Positions 32,738-41,700 of a stretch of 64,000 nt of DNA are shown piece by piece. The notes beneath the pieces are model-generated. The model was not told the DNA's origin. It did no database searches and saw nothing but the letters and a program-made list of their open reading frames with translations. Position numbers and translations under genes: made by a program. Position 1 is the first letter of the stretch; every line of letters starts with the position of its first letter. This DNA is from Motiliproteus sp036961355 (lineage in GTDB: Bacteria > Pseudomonadota > Gammaproteobacteria > Pseudomonadales > Balneatricaceae): positions 10,543 through 74,542 of the forward strand of contig JBALVL010000023.1 of NCBI GenBank assembly GCA_036961355.1, given 5' to 3'.

Positions 32738-33538
32738 CTATGGTCTACCGCATGAGTTTTCGTAAGGGGCGTTGCTGGCATTCTGCTCAATCCGATTGGC
32801 AAGGTCTGCAGTAGGAGGTTGTACGTATTCTAGGTTTAACCGGTAAAGGTAATCATTAACCAATTTAAGGTCAGCTGTATCCGTTGTATTCTTTGAGAGA
32901 AAAAGAAAATTGGGAAACTCTTCTAATAATTTGGACGGGTATCGGCCATCGTCAAACACTGGAGTGATTTCTTCATCCAAACCCAGTTCACGGAGCCAGT
33001 ACTCTACAGGACGGCTATCCCCTAAAAAGAGGTCTATACGCCCAGCATGGATCATGTTTAGCCCTTGGGAAACGTCGTCCAGAATCACAGTCTCCACCTC
33101 CGCAGCCACCGTCTGCATGACTTGAGGGTAATTGTAGCCCCGCTGTAACCCCAACCGCAGACCAGGTATACGAGCATGGCCATTCACATCGAGTAAAGAA
33201 TCGCCAGCTCGCTGGTAAAACTTATAGCGCTCGAGGATGATTGGCTGTTTGGTAAAATGAGCATACTCACTTCGCTTGCTCGTCTTTGAAGCATGAAGCC
33301 CTATTTGAGCCTCCCCTGATCTAACCATAGTCAATGCCCTTGCCCAAGGCACTACTCGAATCTGGTAATCCCTTCCTAGAGAATCCATAACCATCCGGGC
33401 GATGCGTACCCCCGTTCCGCAGATACGGCCTTCATGCAGGTAAGCGTATGGAGGGTTATCCAAAACGACTACCGTCCATTCACTAGCTCGGGCAGCCGTG
33501 AAAGAAAGTAGGAAGGCAACAAAAATCAAAGTACGCAT
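32738..33538 (-). CDS. Orphan periplasmic solute-binding protein (family 3)
   Basis: The 266-aa protein has a signal peptide (LIFVAFLLSFTAARA) and a family-3 solute-binding fold: DNPPYAYLHEGRICGTGVRI at the start, VPWARALTMVRSGEAQIGLH and FTKQPIILERYKFYQR further on. These proteins bind amino acids or related polar solutes, or act as sensors; no matching permease genes are adjacent, so this is an orphan. ATG 33538 is preferred because GGGAG lies 6 nt upstream; an in-frame ATG at 33553 overlaps that site. The gene faces away from the TRAP operon, separated from it by about 1 kb. Confidence 0.82.
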   Translation of the reverse strand: MRTLIFVAFLLSFTAARASEWTVVVLDNPPYAYLHEGRICGTGVRIARMVMDSLGRDYQIRVVPWARALTMVRSGEAQIGLHASKTSKRSEYAHFTKQPIILERYKFYQRAGDSLLDVNGHARIPGLRLGLQRGYNYPQVMQTVAAEVETVILDDVSQGLNMIHAGRIDLFLGDSRPVEYWLRELGLDEEITPVFDDGRYPSKLLEEFPNFLFLSKNTTDTADLKLVNDYLYRLNLEYVQPPTADLANRIEQNASNAPYENSCGRP

Positions 33539-34055
33539 TTCATACTCCCGCAAGATGAGTTAACTACTCACTTGGTGTCTTTGAAGTCTGCTCTCCTAGG
33601 GCATCTCATTACATGCCTAATGATTTATCTAAACATAAGAATAGGCTTAACTAAATATTTTCGTTTAGAAAATTCGTCTATAGATACGTATGAATATTAT
33701 TTTTATATTAACTCGACAATTATCAAACCTGCCAGGATTAACCATTAATTTAAGCCAGAGGTTATCTAAAGATCAGGTAATTTATATGTACCAGATTCGA
33801 CACGTATTGCAGCATTACTGTGATTAGGCTACCACTGCGAAATTAATTCGTTTCGTAGCCAGGACACCACCCCAAAGCAACGTTTTTCCTTTGTCCCTAA
33901 GGGAAATAATCCGTGAGCCGGGGCTGTTCCGCACGGTCGATCCATTTACAAATGGTTGGGAAAGAAGTGTTCCGTAAAGCCTAGAGATTGACTGTCCACT
34001 CACATAAATCCATTCATCTATGAAGTAGTTAAACCCCTAGTAAGGAGAAGTAGTT
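33539..34055. other. AT-rich intergenic region with inverted repeats
   Basis: This region lies between the orphan solute-binding gene and the 55-aa gene. GGCTAC near 33826 and GTAGCC near 33856 are complementary around a CGAAATTAATTCG-like core, and GTCCCTAAGGGA forms a short palindrome near 33894. These could be operators or 5' leader structure for the 55-aa gene. No coding sequence is supported. Confidence 0.4.
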
Positions 34056-34223
34056 ATGATTGCAACCTGCCAAACCAATGAAGCTTTCGAGGACAACCTT
34101 ACCGTAGATCGAAGATACCGTATTATTGAGTTTAGAAACAGCTCAATGCTAATACGAAATGACCAAGAAGAGGAGCGCTGGTACGGGATCGGACGTTTTA
34201 TTATCGCTCCAGCATCTAATTAA
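34056..34223 (+). CDS. 55-aa protein of unknown function
   Basis: The start ATG 34056 has a strong AAGGAG site 8 nt upstream. The product (MIATCQTNEAFEDNLTVDRR at the start, RWYGIGRFIIAPASN at the end) is soluble, charged and has no signal peptide or known motif. A perfect 10-bp hairpin follows 18 bp after the stop, so the unit looks like a complete monocistronic small gene. It lies 389 bp before the TRAP operon on the same strand. The possibility that it is a leader peptide for that operon is weak, because the hairpin lies between them. Confidence 0.55.
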   Translation: MIATCQTNEAFEDNLTVDRRYRIIEFRNSSMLIRNDQEEERWYGIGRFIIAPASN

Positions 34224-34241
34224 GAATCCCCCCTGTCTGTA

Positions 34242-34265
34242 CTGATGCTCCTTTTGGAGCATCAG
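34242..34265 (+). terminator. Perfect hairpin after the 55-aa gene
   Basis: CTGATGCTCC (34242-34251) and GGAGCATCAG (34256-34265) are fully complementary around a TTTT loop. There is no T-run after it, so it is a possible terminator or RNA 3'-end stabiliser. Confidence 0.6.
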
Positions 34266-34611
34266 ATATGGTGTTGACTACTCGTTGCTACGAAACAGGC
34301 CTTGGCAAACTTGTCAGCCGCTTCAGAGATAACCTTAACAAGTTGTAATCCTCCTCAAAGATGCGGCAAAAGTAAGCGACATGAGCTGTAGTTTTGCCTG
34401 TAATAAATTATTAACGGCCTGCCTCCGCCCGTATCTCCGTAGTTTTCTGCAACTAAAATCTACTACTTCAGCAACGGCTGAAGTTCAGCTAATACATCTT
34501 GTATGTAACAAAGGTGGTTTGAAACGCAGACTATCTCAGGCACTTCAGGTCATTCTAAACGCACCAATAAAAGCCCGAATGACCTTCCCATAAAAAAAAC
34601 TTGAGGTCGCT
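34266..34611. other. Leader region of the TRAP operon
   Basis: No gene is supported. ACTTCAGC (34465-34472) and GCTGAAGT (34477-34484) form an 8-bp hairpin. GACCT (34581-34585) can pair with AGGTC (34604-34608), which includes the dctP ribosome site GAGG, so translation of dctP may be modulated by this weak stem. A 70-codon open frame at 34381-34593 has no ribosome site and is probably chance. Confidence 0.4.
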
Positions 34612-35631
34612 ATGAGTATAAAACAACAAGTAAAATCAACCCTGTCAGGCTGTCTTATTGCGGCGGCGCTTTCCATTCCTGTTCTTGATTCGGCACAGGC
34701 TGGGGATGATTTTATCCTCGCCCAAGCCATGACTACCGATCATATCTTCCATGCTTCCTCAGAAAAATTTATGGAAGAGCTGAAGTCCAAAAATTCAAAA
34801 TTTTCAGTTGAGTACCACCCTGGGGGAGATTTGGGAGACTGGACCTCCCAGTTCGAACAAGCGATGCAGGGGGTCATCCCTATGACGATGACTTACGGCG
34901 CTTCTGAGTTCGACAGTCGCTTAGACCTTACATGGCTGGGCTATGTTGTAGATAGCTGGGATTCTGCTCGTACAGCCTATGGCCCAAACGGCCCCATGCT
35001 TGACGTCTACAACAAAATTCTTGCAGAGAATGACCTGATAGCCCTGGGTTTGATCCCAGCAGGCTTTGGTTCCATCACGATCCGTAAAGGTGTCGGCAAA
35101 GTTCCCACCAACTTTCCAGAGGACGCAGCCGGCATCAAAATGCGCGTTGTTCCTACTCCTCTAGGAGTGGCGCGGTTTAAAAATCTTGGTTTTTCCGCCG
35201 TTCCAATGCCGTTCTCCGAACTCTATACCGGCCTGCAGTTGGGAACCGTAGATGGTAGAGCCTTCGGTCCTGCCGTTGAGATTTGGCAGATGCGCGATGT
35301 TCTGGAAAGTTACATCCTAACACGTGACTACTTTGAGCATGCGTTCTGGCTTGTTAACAAGGATTGGTGGGAAGACCTACCCGTGTCTGAACGTACGAAA
35401 ATCAAAGAAGCAGCAGATGAGACTCTCGCCTGGGCATGGCAGGAAGCTGAAACTATTGATAGCGGGTATCTTGAGAAAGTCCGCAACTACGGAATCAACG
35501 TCGTAGAACTGAATGAGAAGCAACTCGAAAAAGCCAAACAGACTCTGTATGCCACCGAGTGGCCTTACATGGAGACGCTAGTTGGCGGTGAAATCATGGC
35601 AATGATGCGGAAGATCGCTGGCATTAATTGA
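34612..35631 (+). CDS. dctP: TRAP transporter substrate-binding protein DctP
   Basis: The 339-aa periplasmic receptor has a signal peptide ending near DSAQA (about residue 30), then the DctP fold. The family features include the AGIKMRVVPTPLGVARFKNLG segment, whose Arg binds the substrate carboxylate, followed by PMPFSELYTGLQLGTVDG. DctP captures an organic acid and delivers it to the DctQM sodium-coupled permease. The substrate is not evident from sequence; the downstream racemase, transaminase and CoA-transferase suggest an amino acid or a hydroxy/keto acid. A 12-bp hairpin separates it from dctQ. Confidence 0.92.
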   Translation: MSIKQQVKSTLSGCLIAAALSIPVLDSAQAGDDFILAQAMTTDHIFHASSEKFMEELKSKNSKFSVEYHPGGDLGDWTSQFEQAMQGVIPMTMTYGASEFDSRLDLTWLGYVVDSWDSARTAYGPNGPMLDVYNKILAENDLIALGLIPAGFGSITIRKGVGKVPTNFPEDAAGIKMRVVPTPLGVARFKNLGFSAVPMPFSELYTGLQLGTVDGRAFGPAVEIWQMRDVLESYILTRDYFEHAFWLVNKDWWEDLPVSERTKIKEAADETLAWAWQEAETIDSGYLEKVRNYGINVVELNEKQLEKAKQTLYATEWPYMETLVGGEIMAMMRKIAGIN

Positions 35632-35653
35632 AGCTATAAACCTTTCTGTATCG

Positions 35654-35680
35654 GTTACTGCCCCTCGTAGGGGCAGTAAC
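35654..35680 (+). terminator. 12-bp hairpin between dctP and dctQ
   Basis: GTTACTGCCCCT (35654-35665) and AGGGGCAGTAAC (35669-35680) are perfectly complementary around a 3-nt loop, followed after some bases by CTTTTT. Hairpins at this place commonly give higher dctP expression through partial termination or mRNA stabilisation. Confidence 0.7.
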
Positions 35681-35707
35681 ATTACTCCTTTTTACCGAGG
35701 CTGCAAC

Positions 35708-36343
35708 ATGTCACATCAAGATCCGTTGTGCGCAATAGATAGAGAAAGGGTCTTTGATTATGACCCTGAACTTTCCAGCCACCCTGCTGTTCCTCCACGT
35801 TCAAATGCGCTTTTACAAAACGGAAATGGAGGGGGCAAAAACCTTATTTCCAAGATTGAACGTGCACTGGATTGGACTTTCCGTGCACTGATGGTGACTA
35901 CCGGGCTCGCGTTAGCATTCCTAATGTTTGCACAAGTCATCATGCGCTACATCTTAGAATCGTCATTTACGGGCATAGAAGAAGTCGCTGTGTTGCTTGG
36001 TGTATGGATTTACTTCTTAGGCATGGGCTACGCCACTCGAGTCCATGAGCATATTCACGGAGGAGTTATCAGCTTAATAGTTTCTGATCCTCTCAAGCTT
36101 GGAGTCATACGCTTTGCAGGCTCCATCATTAGCATGATTGCAGCCTGCATATTTGGATATTTTGCCTGCAAGTACGCGTTATTTGTTATCGATAAGGGAC
36201 GACTAAGTATCAACCTTCAATGGCCCCGTGGACTTTGGAGCGGAAGCATGATCGTAGGGTTCTCAATGATGGCAGGCTATTTCTTTTTAGACGCTGCAAA
36301 TCAATTCATAGCCATCCGTGCTCTACGCCGTAACCAAACTTGA
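35708..36343 (+). CDS. dctQ: TRAP transporter small permease subunit DctQ
   Basis: The 211-aa protein has four membrane helices beginning near residue 60 (RALMVTTGLALAFLMFAQVI) and ending with a helix near 185. The motif ESSFTGIEEVAVLLGVWIYF is typical of DctQ, the small membrane subunit that couples DctP docking to DctM transport. About 50 polar residues precede the first helix, longer than usual; GAGG 7 nt before ATG 35708 supports that long start. dctM begins 14 bp after the stop. Confidence 0.9.
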   Translation: MSHQDPLCAIDRERVFDYDPELSSHPAVPPRSNALLQNGNGGGKNLISKIERALDWTFRALMVTTGLALAFLMFAQVIMRYILESSFTGIEEVAVLLGVWIYFLGMGYATRVHEHIHGGVISLIVSDPLKLGVIRFAGSIISMIAACIFGYFACKYALFVIDKGRLSINLQWPRGLWSGSMIVGFSMMAGYFFLDAANQFIAIRALRRNQT

Positions 36344-36357
36344 TAGGGATCTGACTT

Positions 36358-37659
36358 ATGACTCTCTTTTTAATCGCCATGTTAATAGTCGTGGCCTTAT
36401 TGTTGGTAGAAATCCCCGTCGCTTTTGCATTCGGTATCGGCGCGCTGATATTCGCTTACACGACTGGAAATGATGTCTCCTTTCTCATCCCGCACGGATT
36501 TAAAACAGCAAGTGGCTTCTCATTGCTGGCACTGCCGCTGTTTATTTTTGCAGGAATATTAATGGCTGAAGGCGGGATTTCTGAACGCCTTCTCAATTTT
36601 GTCAACGCCTTCGTCGGACGAATTAAGGGCGGCCTGGGGGCTGTGACAGTGCTAACTTGCGCCCTATTTGGCGCAATATCGGGTAGCTCGTCTGCGGCTA
36701 TTGCTGCCATCGGACAGATAATGATCCCTCGCATGGTCCGTGAAGGCTACCCTGTAGGTCACGCCACTGCTTTGGTCGCCTGCTCCTCGGTACTGGCATT
36801 AATGATCCCGCCCAGTATTCCGATGATCGTTTTCTCAATTACAGGGGGGTTGTCAGTCGGCGCAGCCTTTTTATCAACCATTATCCCAGGCGTTCTTCTC
36901 ACCGGGCTTTACTGTCTCCTCAACTTCTGGTTTCTCAGAAACGATGAAAATATCAAAGTAGATGCCCCCCTTCAGTTCAGGCAGGCGGCGAAAGGTGTTC
37001 TAAATTCAGGCTTAAATGCTGGTTTTGCGCTGTTAATGCCCATCCTCATATTAGGGGTGATCTACAGCGGTATTGCTACTCCCACGGAAGCAGCTGCAAT
37101 TGCTGTTATCTATGCTATTCCGGTCGGCCTATGGATCTATCGAGGGCTCTCACTTCGCACCCTAGGTTCGGCAACGGTTAAAGCCGTCACTATGACGGGG
37201 TCCATCATGGCTGTTCTTTTTTTCCTGTTCATTATGAGCAGGGCAATGATTCTTGAGCAGATCCCACAGGAGCTAGCAACATCGCTTTTACAACTTTCTG
37301 ATAACAAATACGTCATTCTTTTTCTACTAAATATTCTGCTGCTGCTAATTGGCATGCTCGTAGACGACATATCAGGAAGCGTCCTCGCTGCGGTCATTTT
37401 CCTTCCTGTAATTCAACAGCTCGGAATCGATCCCATCCATTTTGCTGCTGTCGTCGGGGTAAATCTCGGGTTGGGTAACGTATCTCCGCCCTGCGCCCCA
37501 ATGCTTTATATGGCTGGAGGTGTAAGTAAACTATCTCTGGATCAATATATTACGCCGACCTTAAAGTTCCTCTGTTTTGGGCATTTACCGATGGTTTTTA
37601 TAGTGACCTTTATACCGGAGCTTTCGCTGTTTTTACCGCGCTTACTCCTAGGCTACTAG
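36358..37659 (+). CDS. dctM: TRAP transporter large permease subunit DctM
   Basis: The 433-aa polytopic protein is the DctM/SiaM transport channel. It contains LALPLFIFAGILMAEGGIS, the FGAISGSSSAAIAAIGQIMIP motif and the repeated LMIPPSIPMIVF / NLGLGNVSPPCAPMLYMAGG hairpins that form the substrate and sodium sites. Length is standard. It closes the dctPQM set; alanine racemase follows 47 bp downstream on the same strand, so transport and metabolism are probably one transcript. Confidence 0.94.
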   Translation: MTLFLIAMLIVVALLLVEIPVAFAFGIGALIFAYTTGNDVSFLIPHGFKTASGFSLLALPLFIFAGILMAEGGISERLLNFVNAFVGRIKGGLGAVTVLTCALFGAISGSSSAAIAAIGQIMIPRMVREGYPVGHATALVACSSVLALMIPPSIPMIVFSITGGLSVGAAFLSTIIPGVLLTGLYCLLNFWFLRNDENIKVDAPLQFRQAAKGVLNSGLNAGFALLMPILILGVIYSGIATPTEAAAIAVIYAIPVGLWIYRGLSLRTLGSATVKAVTMTGSIMAVLFFLFIMSRAMILEQIPQELATSLLQLSDNKYVILFLLNILLLLIGMLVDDISGSVLAAVIFLPVIQQLGIDPIHFAAVVGVNLGLGNVSPPCAPMLYMAGGVSKLSLDQYITPTLKFLCFGHLPMVFIVTFIPELSLFLPRLLLGY

Positions 37660-37706
37660 CAAACACCGAGATACCACTTATTAACCAAAAAGTTGAGGCA
37701 TATTAA

Positions 37707-38783
37707 ATGACCCGTGCAGCAAGAGCCTTGCTCGATCTCAACGCCATTCGTAAAAACTATCGACTTGCTAAAAAGTTGTCAGGAGCAGCAAGGGCTGTTG
37801 CAGTCATCAAATCTGATGCTTATGGCCACGGAGCCATCCCAGTAGCCAAAGCTCTTGAAGCTGAAGCCGACGCTTTCGGGGTTGCTTGCCTGGAAGAAGC
37901 GATTGCGCTCCGGGATGCCGGTATTTCTACGCGGATACTATTGCTTGAAGGGTTCTTCGAACCCAGTGAGCTGGGGATTATCGACTGGCTGAACCTAGAC
38001 CTGGTGATTCATAGCACTCACCAGCTCCAACAATTTCTGAATGCGGACCTCAATAGCCCACTTAATATTTGGTTGAAATTAGACACGGGAATGCACCGTC
38101 TCGGACTGAGCACGGGGGATTTTCTTGAGAGCACCCGCCTACTCAGCAGCAGTCCTAAGGTAAACGAGTTGATTTTAATGAGCCACTTTGCACAGGCTGA
38201 TGATCCGGGCTGTAAGCGCACCACTGATCAGTTACAGTTTTTTAACCAAGTCACTGCTGATATCCCCCTGCCCACTAGCCTGGCAAATTCTCCAGCAGTC
38301 TTGGCGTGGCCACAAACCCACGGTGACTGGATTCGGCCGGGCATGATGCTCTATGGAGTATCCCCGTTAACCCAGAGCAATGCTAACAGCCTACGCTTGG
38401 AGCCCGTGATGACTCTGGAGTCGGAGTTAATTGCTATCCGAACACTGGGTAAGGGCGAGCCTATTGGGTATGGAACCCATTACCACTGCGATAGACCGAC
38501 CCTAGTTGGAGTCGTAGCAATAGGATATGGCGATGGTTATCCACGTCATGCACGAAATGGGACCCCTGTACTGGTAAGGGGAAAACGCTGCCCACTCATC
38601 GGCAGAGTATCCATGGACATGCTGACTATAGATCTGACAGAACTGGAGGCTCCCGCTATAGGAGATTTGGTTACTCTCTGGGGAAAATGGCTGCCCGTAG
38701 AAGAGGTAGCCTCATGGTGCGATAGCATACCCTATGAATTAGTTACCACCCTAACCAAGCGTGTTCCTCGTCAATATTCTTAA
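37707..38783 (+). CDS. alr: Alanine racemase
   Basis: The 358-aa PLP fold-type III racemase has the PLP lysine K35 in AVIKSDAYGHG and the opposing catalytic tyrosine most likely Y255 in EPIGYGTHY; GYGDGYPRHARNG and GRVSMDMLTIDL complete the signature. It interconverts L- and D-alanine, either for peptidoglycan or, as with catabolic DadX-type enzymes, for amino-acid breakdown. Its place between a TRAP transporter and a CoA-transferase/transaminase set argues for a catabolic or recycling role rather than cell-wall supply. Other amino acids may be accepted. A 200-bp gap separates it from the next gene. Confidence 0.92.
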   Translation: MTRAARALLDLNAIRKNYRLAKKLSGAARAVAVIKSDAYGHGAIPVAKALEAEADAFGVACLEEAIALRDAGISTRILLLEGFFEPSELGIIDWLNLDLVIHSTHQLQQFLNADLNSPLNIWLKLDTGMHRLGLSTGDFLESTRLLSSSPKVNELILMSHFAQADDPGCKRTTDQLQFFNQVTADIPLPTSLANSPAVLAWPQTHGDWIRPGMMLYGVSPLTQSNANSLRLEPVMTLESELIAIRTLGKGEPIGYGTHYHCDRPTLVGVVAIGYGDGYPRHARNGTPVLVRGKRCPLIGRVSMDMLTIDLTELEAPAIGDLVTLWGKWLPVEEVASWCDSIPYELVTTLTKRVPRQYS

Positions 38784-38983
38784 CAGGGATTTAAATATGA
38801 TCGAAGCAGCATATACACGAATATGACAGGTGAGTATTTGATCAAACACACCTTGGGATATCTGCGTGAAACAACCTTATTTTATTAGTGCGCTTCGGTC
38901 GATCCAACATCATTACTGGTCAAAATCGCTTTAATAAAGAACTTCGGATAAACGACATATAACGTAAGAACAAGGCCAAAATA

Positions 38984-39643
38984 ATGAAAACAGCCATCTC
39001 TCATACAGAGGCCATCGAAAACATACCTCATGGATCTTCGCTGATGATCGGTGGATTTATGGGCGTAGGAACGCCAGAGAAACTAATCGATGAACTTATT
39101 AGACAGAAAAAACGCATTTCATCTCTAATCGCCAACGATAGTGCCAAACCAGGGGTCGGTATTGGAAAATTAATAGATGCCAGGCTGGTAGAGCGATTGA
39201 TTGTATCCCATATCGGCACCAACCCTGAAACTCAACGCCAATTGATTGCCGAAGAATTATTAGTGGAACTTGTTCCTCAAGGGACCTTAGCAGAGCGAGT
39301 TCGGTGCGGAGGTTTTGGATTAGGTGGAGTGTTAACCACTACGGCAATCGGAACAGATGCCGCTGAAGGCAAACGATGGATAGACATAGAGGGTGAGAAG
39401 TACCTGTTGGAGCTTCCACTCACCGCCGACATAGCTTTAATCAAAGCTCATCAGTGCGACTACTACGGCAATCTTCGCTACAGGTTAACGGCTCAAAACT
39501 TCAACCCATTGATGGCAACAGCCGCGACTACGGTATTTGCAGAGGCAGAGGAGCTAGTGCCTGTTGGCTGTATCTCGCCAGATAGTGTGCATACGCCAGG
39601 GACACTAGTCGATCACATCATCACAGGGTGGGATGGGGCATGA
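38984..39643 (+). CDS. 3-oxoacid CoA-transferase subunit A (AtoD/ScoA-like)
   Basis: The 219-aa alpha subunit of a family I CoA-transferase shows HGSSLMIGGFMGVGTPEKLI near the N-terminus, ANDSAKPGVGIGKL, and the LVPQGTLAERVRCGGFGLGG segment, the pattern of AtoD and ScoA. With subunit B it would move CoA from a donor such as succinyl-CoA or acetyl-CoA onto a free acid, classically acetoacetate. A short AAGG site precedes the ATG. It is coupled to subunit B by an ATGA overlap at 39640. Confidence 0.9.
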   Translation: MKTAISHTEAIENIPHGSSLMIGGFMGVGTPEKLIDELIRQKKRISSLIANDSAKPGVGIGKLIDARLVERLIVSHIGTNPETQRQLIAEELLVELVPQGTLAERVRCGGFGLGGVLTTTAIGTDAAEGKRWIDIEGEKYLLELPLTADIALIKAHQCDYYGNLRYRLTAQNFNPLMATAATTVFAEAEELVPVGCISPDSVHTPGTLVDHIITGWDGA

Positions 39644-40287
39644 ATCCAAAAGAACTTATCGCTCGTAGGGTTGCAAAAGAAATCCCCCATCGTTCGCTAG
39701 TCAATCTAGGTATCGGACTACCCTCTCTTGTGGCTGCATATATATCAAAAGATACAGATATATTCTTTCATTCAGAGAACGGGATCATCGGCATTATTGA
39801 TGTACCCAAAGGAATGGATAATACCTCGTTGAGTAACGCGGGAGGAGGCATGGTAGGTGCGTTACCTGGAGCTGCAGCTTTTGATAGTGCGTTTTCATTC
39901 GGGCTGATCAGAGGGGGGCACTTGGATATGACAGTACTTGGCGGACTTCAGGTCGACGAGCAAGGGTTGCTGGCCAACTGGAATATTCCAGGGAAGATGG
40001 TACCAGGCATGGGCGGCGCTATGGACTTGGTAACTTCGGCGAAGCGCGTGGTGGTTGCCATGACTCATACTGCCAAAGGAGCCCCCAAAGTTCTGGCAAA
40101 GCTTACGTTGCCAAAAACATCAATTCGTCCGGTTGATTTGATCATTACCGAGCTGGCAACTATGCAGCCAATCAAGGGCGGGTTGCTGCTGAAGGAGCTC
40201 GCTCCCGGAGTAAACTTGACTCAAGTTTTAGCAGCGACCGAAGCCAATTTAATAATTTCAGACCACATAAAAACCATGAACATTTAA
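39640..40287 (+). CDS. 3-oxoacid CoA-transferase subunit B (AtoA/ScoB-like)
   Basis: This 215-aa beta subunit carries the catalytic glutamate in FFHSENGIIGI, the GLPSLVAAYI start and the GGHLDMTVLGGLQVD motif of the AtoA/ScoB family. The ATG at 39640 overlaps the stop of subunit A (ATGA), so I prefer it to an in-frame ATG four codons earlier. The substrate is not fixed by sequence; acetoacetate or a related 3-oxoacid is the default for this subfamily. About 215 bp of very AT-rich DNA separates it from the transaminase gene. Confidence 0.9.
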   Translation: MNPKELIARRVAKEIPHRSLVNLGIGLPSLVAAYISKDTDIFFHSENGIIGIIDVPKGMDNTSLSNAGGGMVGALPGAAAFDSAFSFGLIRGGHLDMTVLGGLQVDEQGLLANWNIPGKMVPGMGGAMDLVTSAKRVVVAMTHTAKGAPKVLAKLTLPKTSIRPVDLIITELATMQPIKGGLLLKELAPGVNLTQVLAATEANLIISDHIKTMNI

Positions 40288-40504
40288 ATAAATTCAAATC
40301 ATTAATCCACCGATAATTAATCGATAAGATTAAAATCTTTAAAGCCTTAATGTTATTACCTGTTATCGCAAATCATTGACTACGTACAGGTAACGATCTC
40401 AGTATGTGAAAATAGTAAGTAAAATGTAAATTTAATTCATAAAACAATTTAATTTAATTTAATTTTTTGCCATTAATCAAACATAGGCAATTAAGGGGTC
40501 TGCA

Positions 40505-41533
40505 ATGAATCAACTAAATACTCTCCAAGAACCCGTATCAGAACGAGAAAATCCGGATAGCAATGAGGATATACAAAGAAACATCACTGACTTTCCAAAA
40601 CTTGAAAAACTGCATAAAGACCCGTATCAATACCCTCAAGGAGTAGCGTTCTTAGACGGCCAATATGTTCCTATGTCACAAGCTAAAATATCGGTACTAG
40701 ATTGGGGGTTTCTTCATTCAGATGCGACCTATGACGTTATGCATGCTTGGGAAGGACGCATATTTAGGCACAGTCTTTACCTTGACCGGTTCTTTTCTGG
40801 TTTAAAGAAACTGCACATGTCCATTCCTTATGATGAAGATGATGTCATGAAGATCGTGAAGAACTGCGTCGCTCTCTCGGGCCTACGTAGTTCCTACATC
40901 GAAATTATCTGCACCCGGGGTAGCTCTCCAACTTTTAGCCGCGATCCTCGCGATTCCTTGAACCGTTTTATGGCCTTCGCGGTTCCCTTCAGCTCGGTTG
41001 CAAATCCGGAGCAGCAAGAGAGAGGGTTGCACGTGGCGATTAGTAGTCGCGTTAGAATTTCGCCCGACTCTGTTGATCCATCCATCAAAAACTACCATTG
41101 GTTGGACCTCGTTGGTGGGTTATACGACGCCTATCAAGAAGGTGGAGAAACTGCAATACTTTTAGATTCGAATGGGAATATTTCGGAGGGTCCCGGCTTT
41201 AATGTTTTTGTGGTCAAAGATGGCAGTCTGGCAACCCCTGACTTCTCGATTCTCCCAGGAATTACGCGGCGTACTGTCTTTGACCTCTGTACAGAGCTTG
41301 AACTTACTTGCGAGTCTCGAAGCGTCAGCCCCAATGAACTCTATGAAGCGGATGAAATTTTCGTCACCTCGACCGCAGGCGGGGTTATGCCAGTGTCCAA
41401 AGTTAGCGGAAAAAATGTAGCAGATGGCCTTGTCGGACCGATCTGCCAGCGAATCAGGAACGCCTATTGGGAAAAGCATGAAGATCCTGATTGGAGTTGC
41501 GCCGTTCTCTATCCGGCAGATAAGAAAGAGTGA
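40505..41533 (+). CDS. Class IV aminotransferase resembling (R)-selective amine transaminases
   Basis: The 342-aa PLP fold-type IV enzyme has its PLP lysine at K195 (SIKNYHWLDL), the cofactor-binding E228 in NISEGPGFNVF, and STAGGVMPVS near the C-terminus. Relative to branched-chain and D-amino-acid transaminases it has HSDATYD (H71, Y76) and YIEIICTRG (Y131, E133), which match, from memory, the His/Tyr and Phe-x-Glu positions of known (R)-amine transaminases such as ATA-117 and the Aspergillus terreus enzyme. About 40 extra N-terminal residues precede the fold. D-alanine/pyruvate is the usual donor/acceptor pair of that group, fitting the alanine racemase gene nearby. The natural substrate is unknown. 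Confidence 0.82.
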   Translation: MNQLNTLQEPVSERENPDSNEDIQRNITDFPKLEKLHKDPYQYPQGVAFLDGQYVPMSQAKISVLDWGFLHSDATYDVMHAWEGRIFRHSLYLDRFFSGLKKLHMSIPYDEDDVMKIVKNCVALSGLRSSYIEIICTRGSSPTFSRDPRDSLNRFMAFAVPFSSVANPEQQERGLHVAISSRVRISPDSVDPSIKNYHWLDLVGGLYDAYQEGGETAILLDSNGNISEGPGFNVFVVKDGSLATPDFSILPGITRRTVFDLCTELELTCESRSVSPNELYEADEIFVTSTAGGVMPVSKVSGKNVADGLVGPICQRIRNAYWEKHEDPDWSCAVLYPADKKE

Positions 41534-41700
41534 GGTTAGGCCAGGGAGCATGTATTGTTTAGCTACATAGGAAGGATTGTCGCACGCATCAACGAATGCG
41601 CGCGCGGGGTCCACTCCCGTTAGCCTAAACGGTATTTTTAACGCAGTGCTGCCTAAAAAGCAGCTCTAGTTACTACAGTCCACATTACGGTCAATTATCT

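Noticed and set aside
34381..34593. 70-codon frame before dctP
   Set aside because: No Shine-Dalgarno, no known motif, crosses a hairpin.
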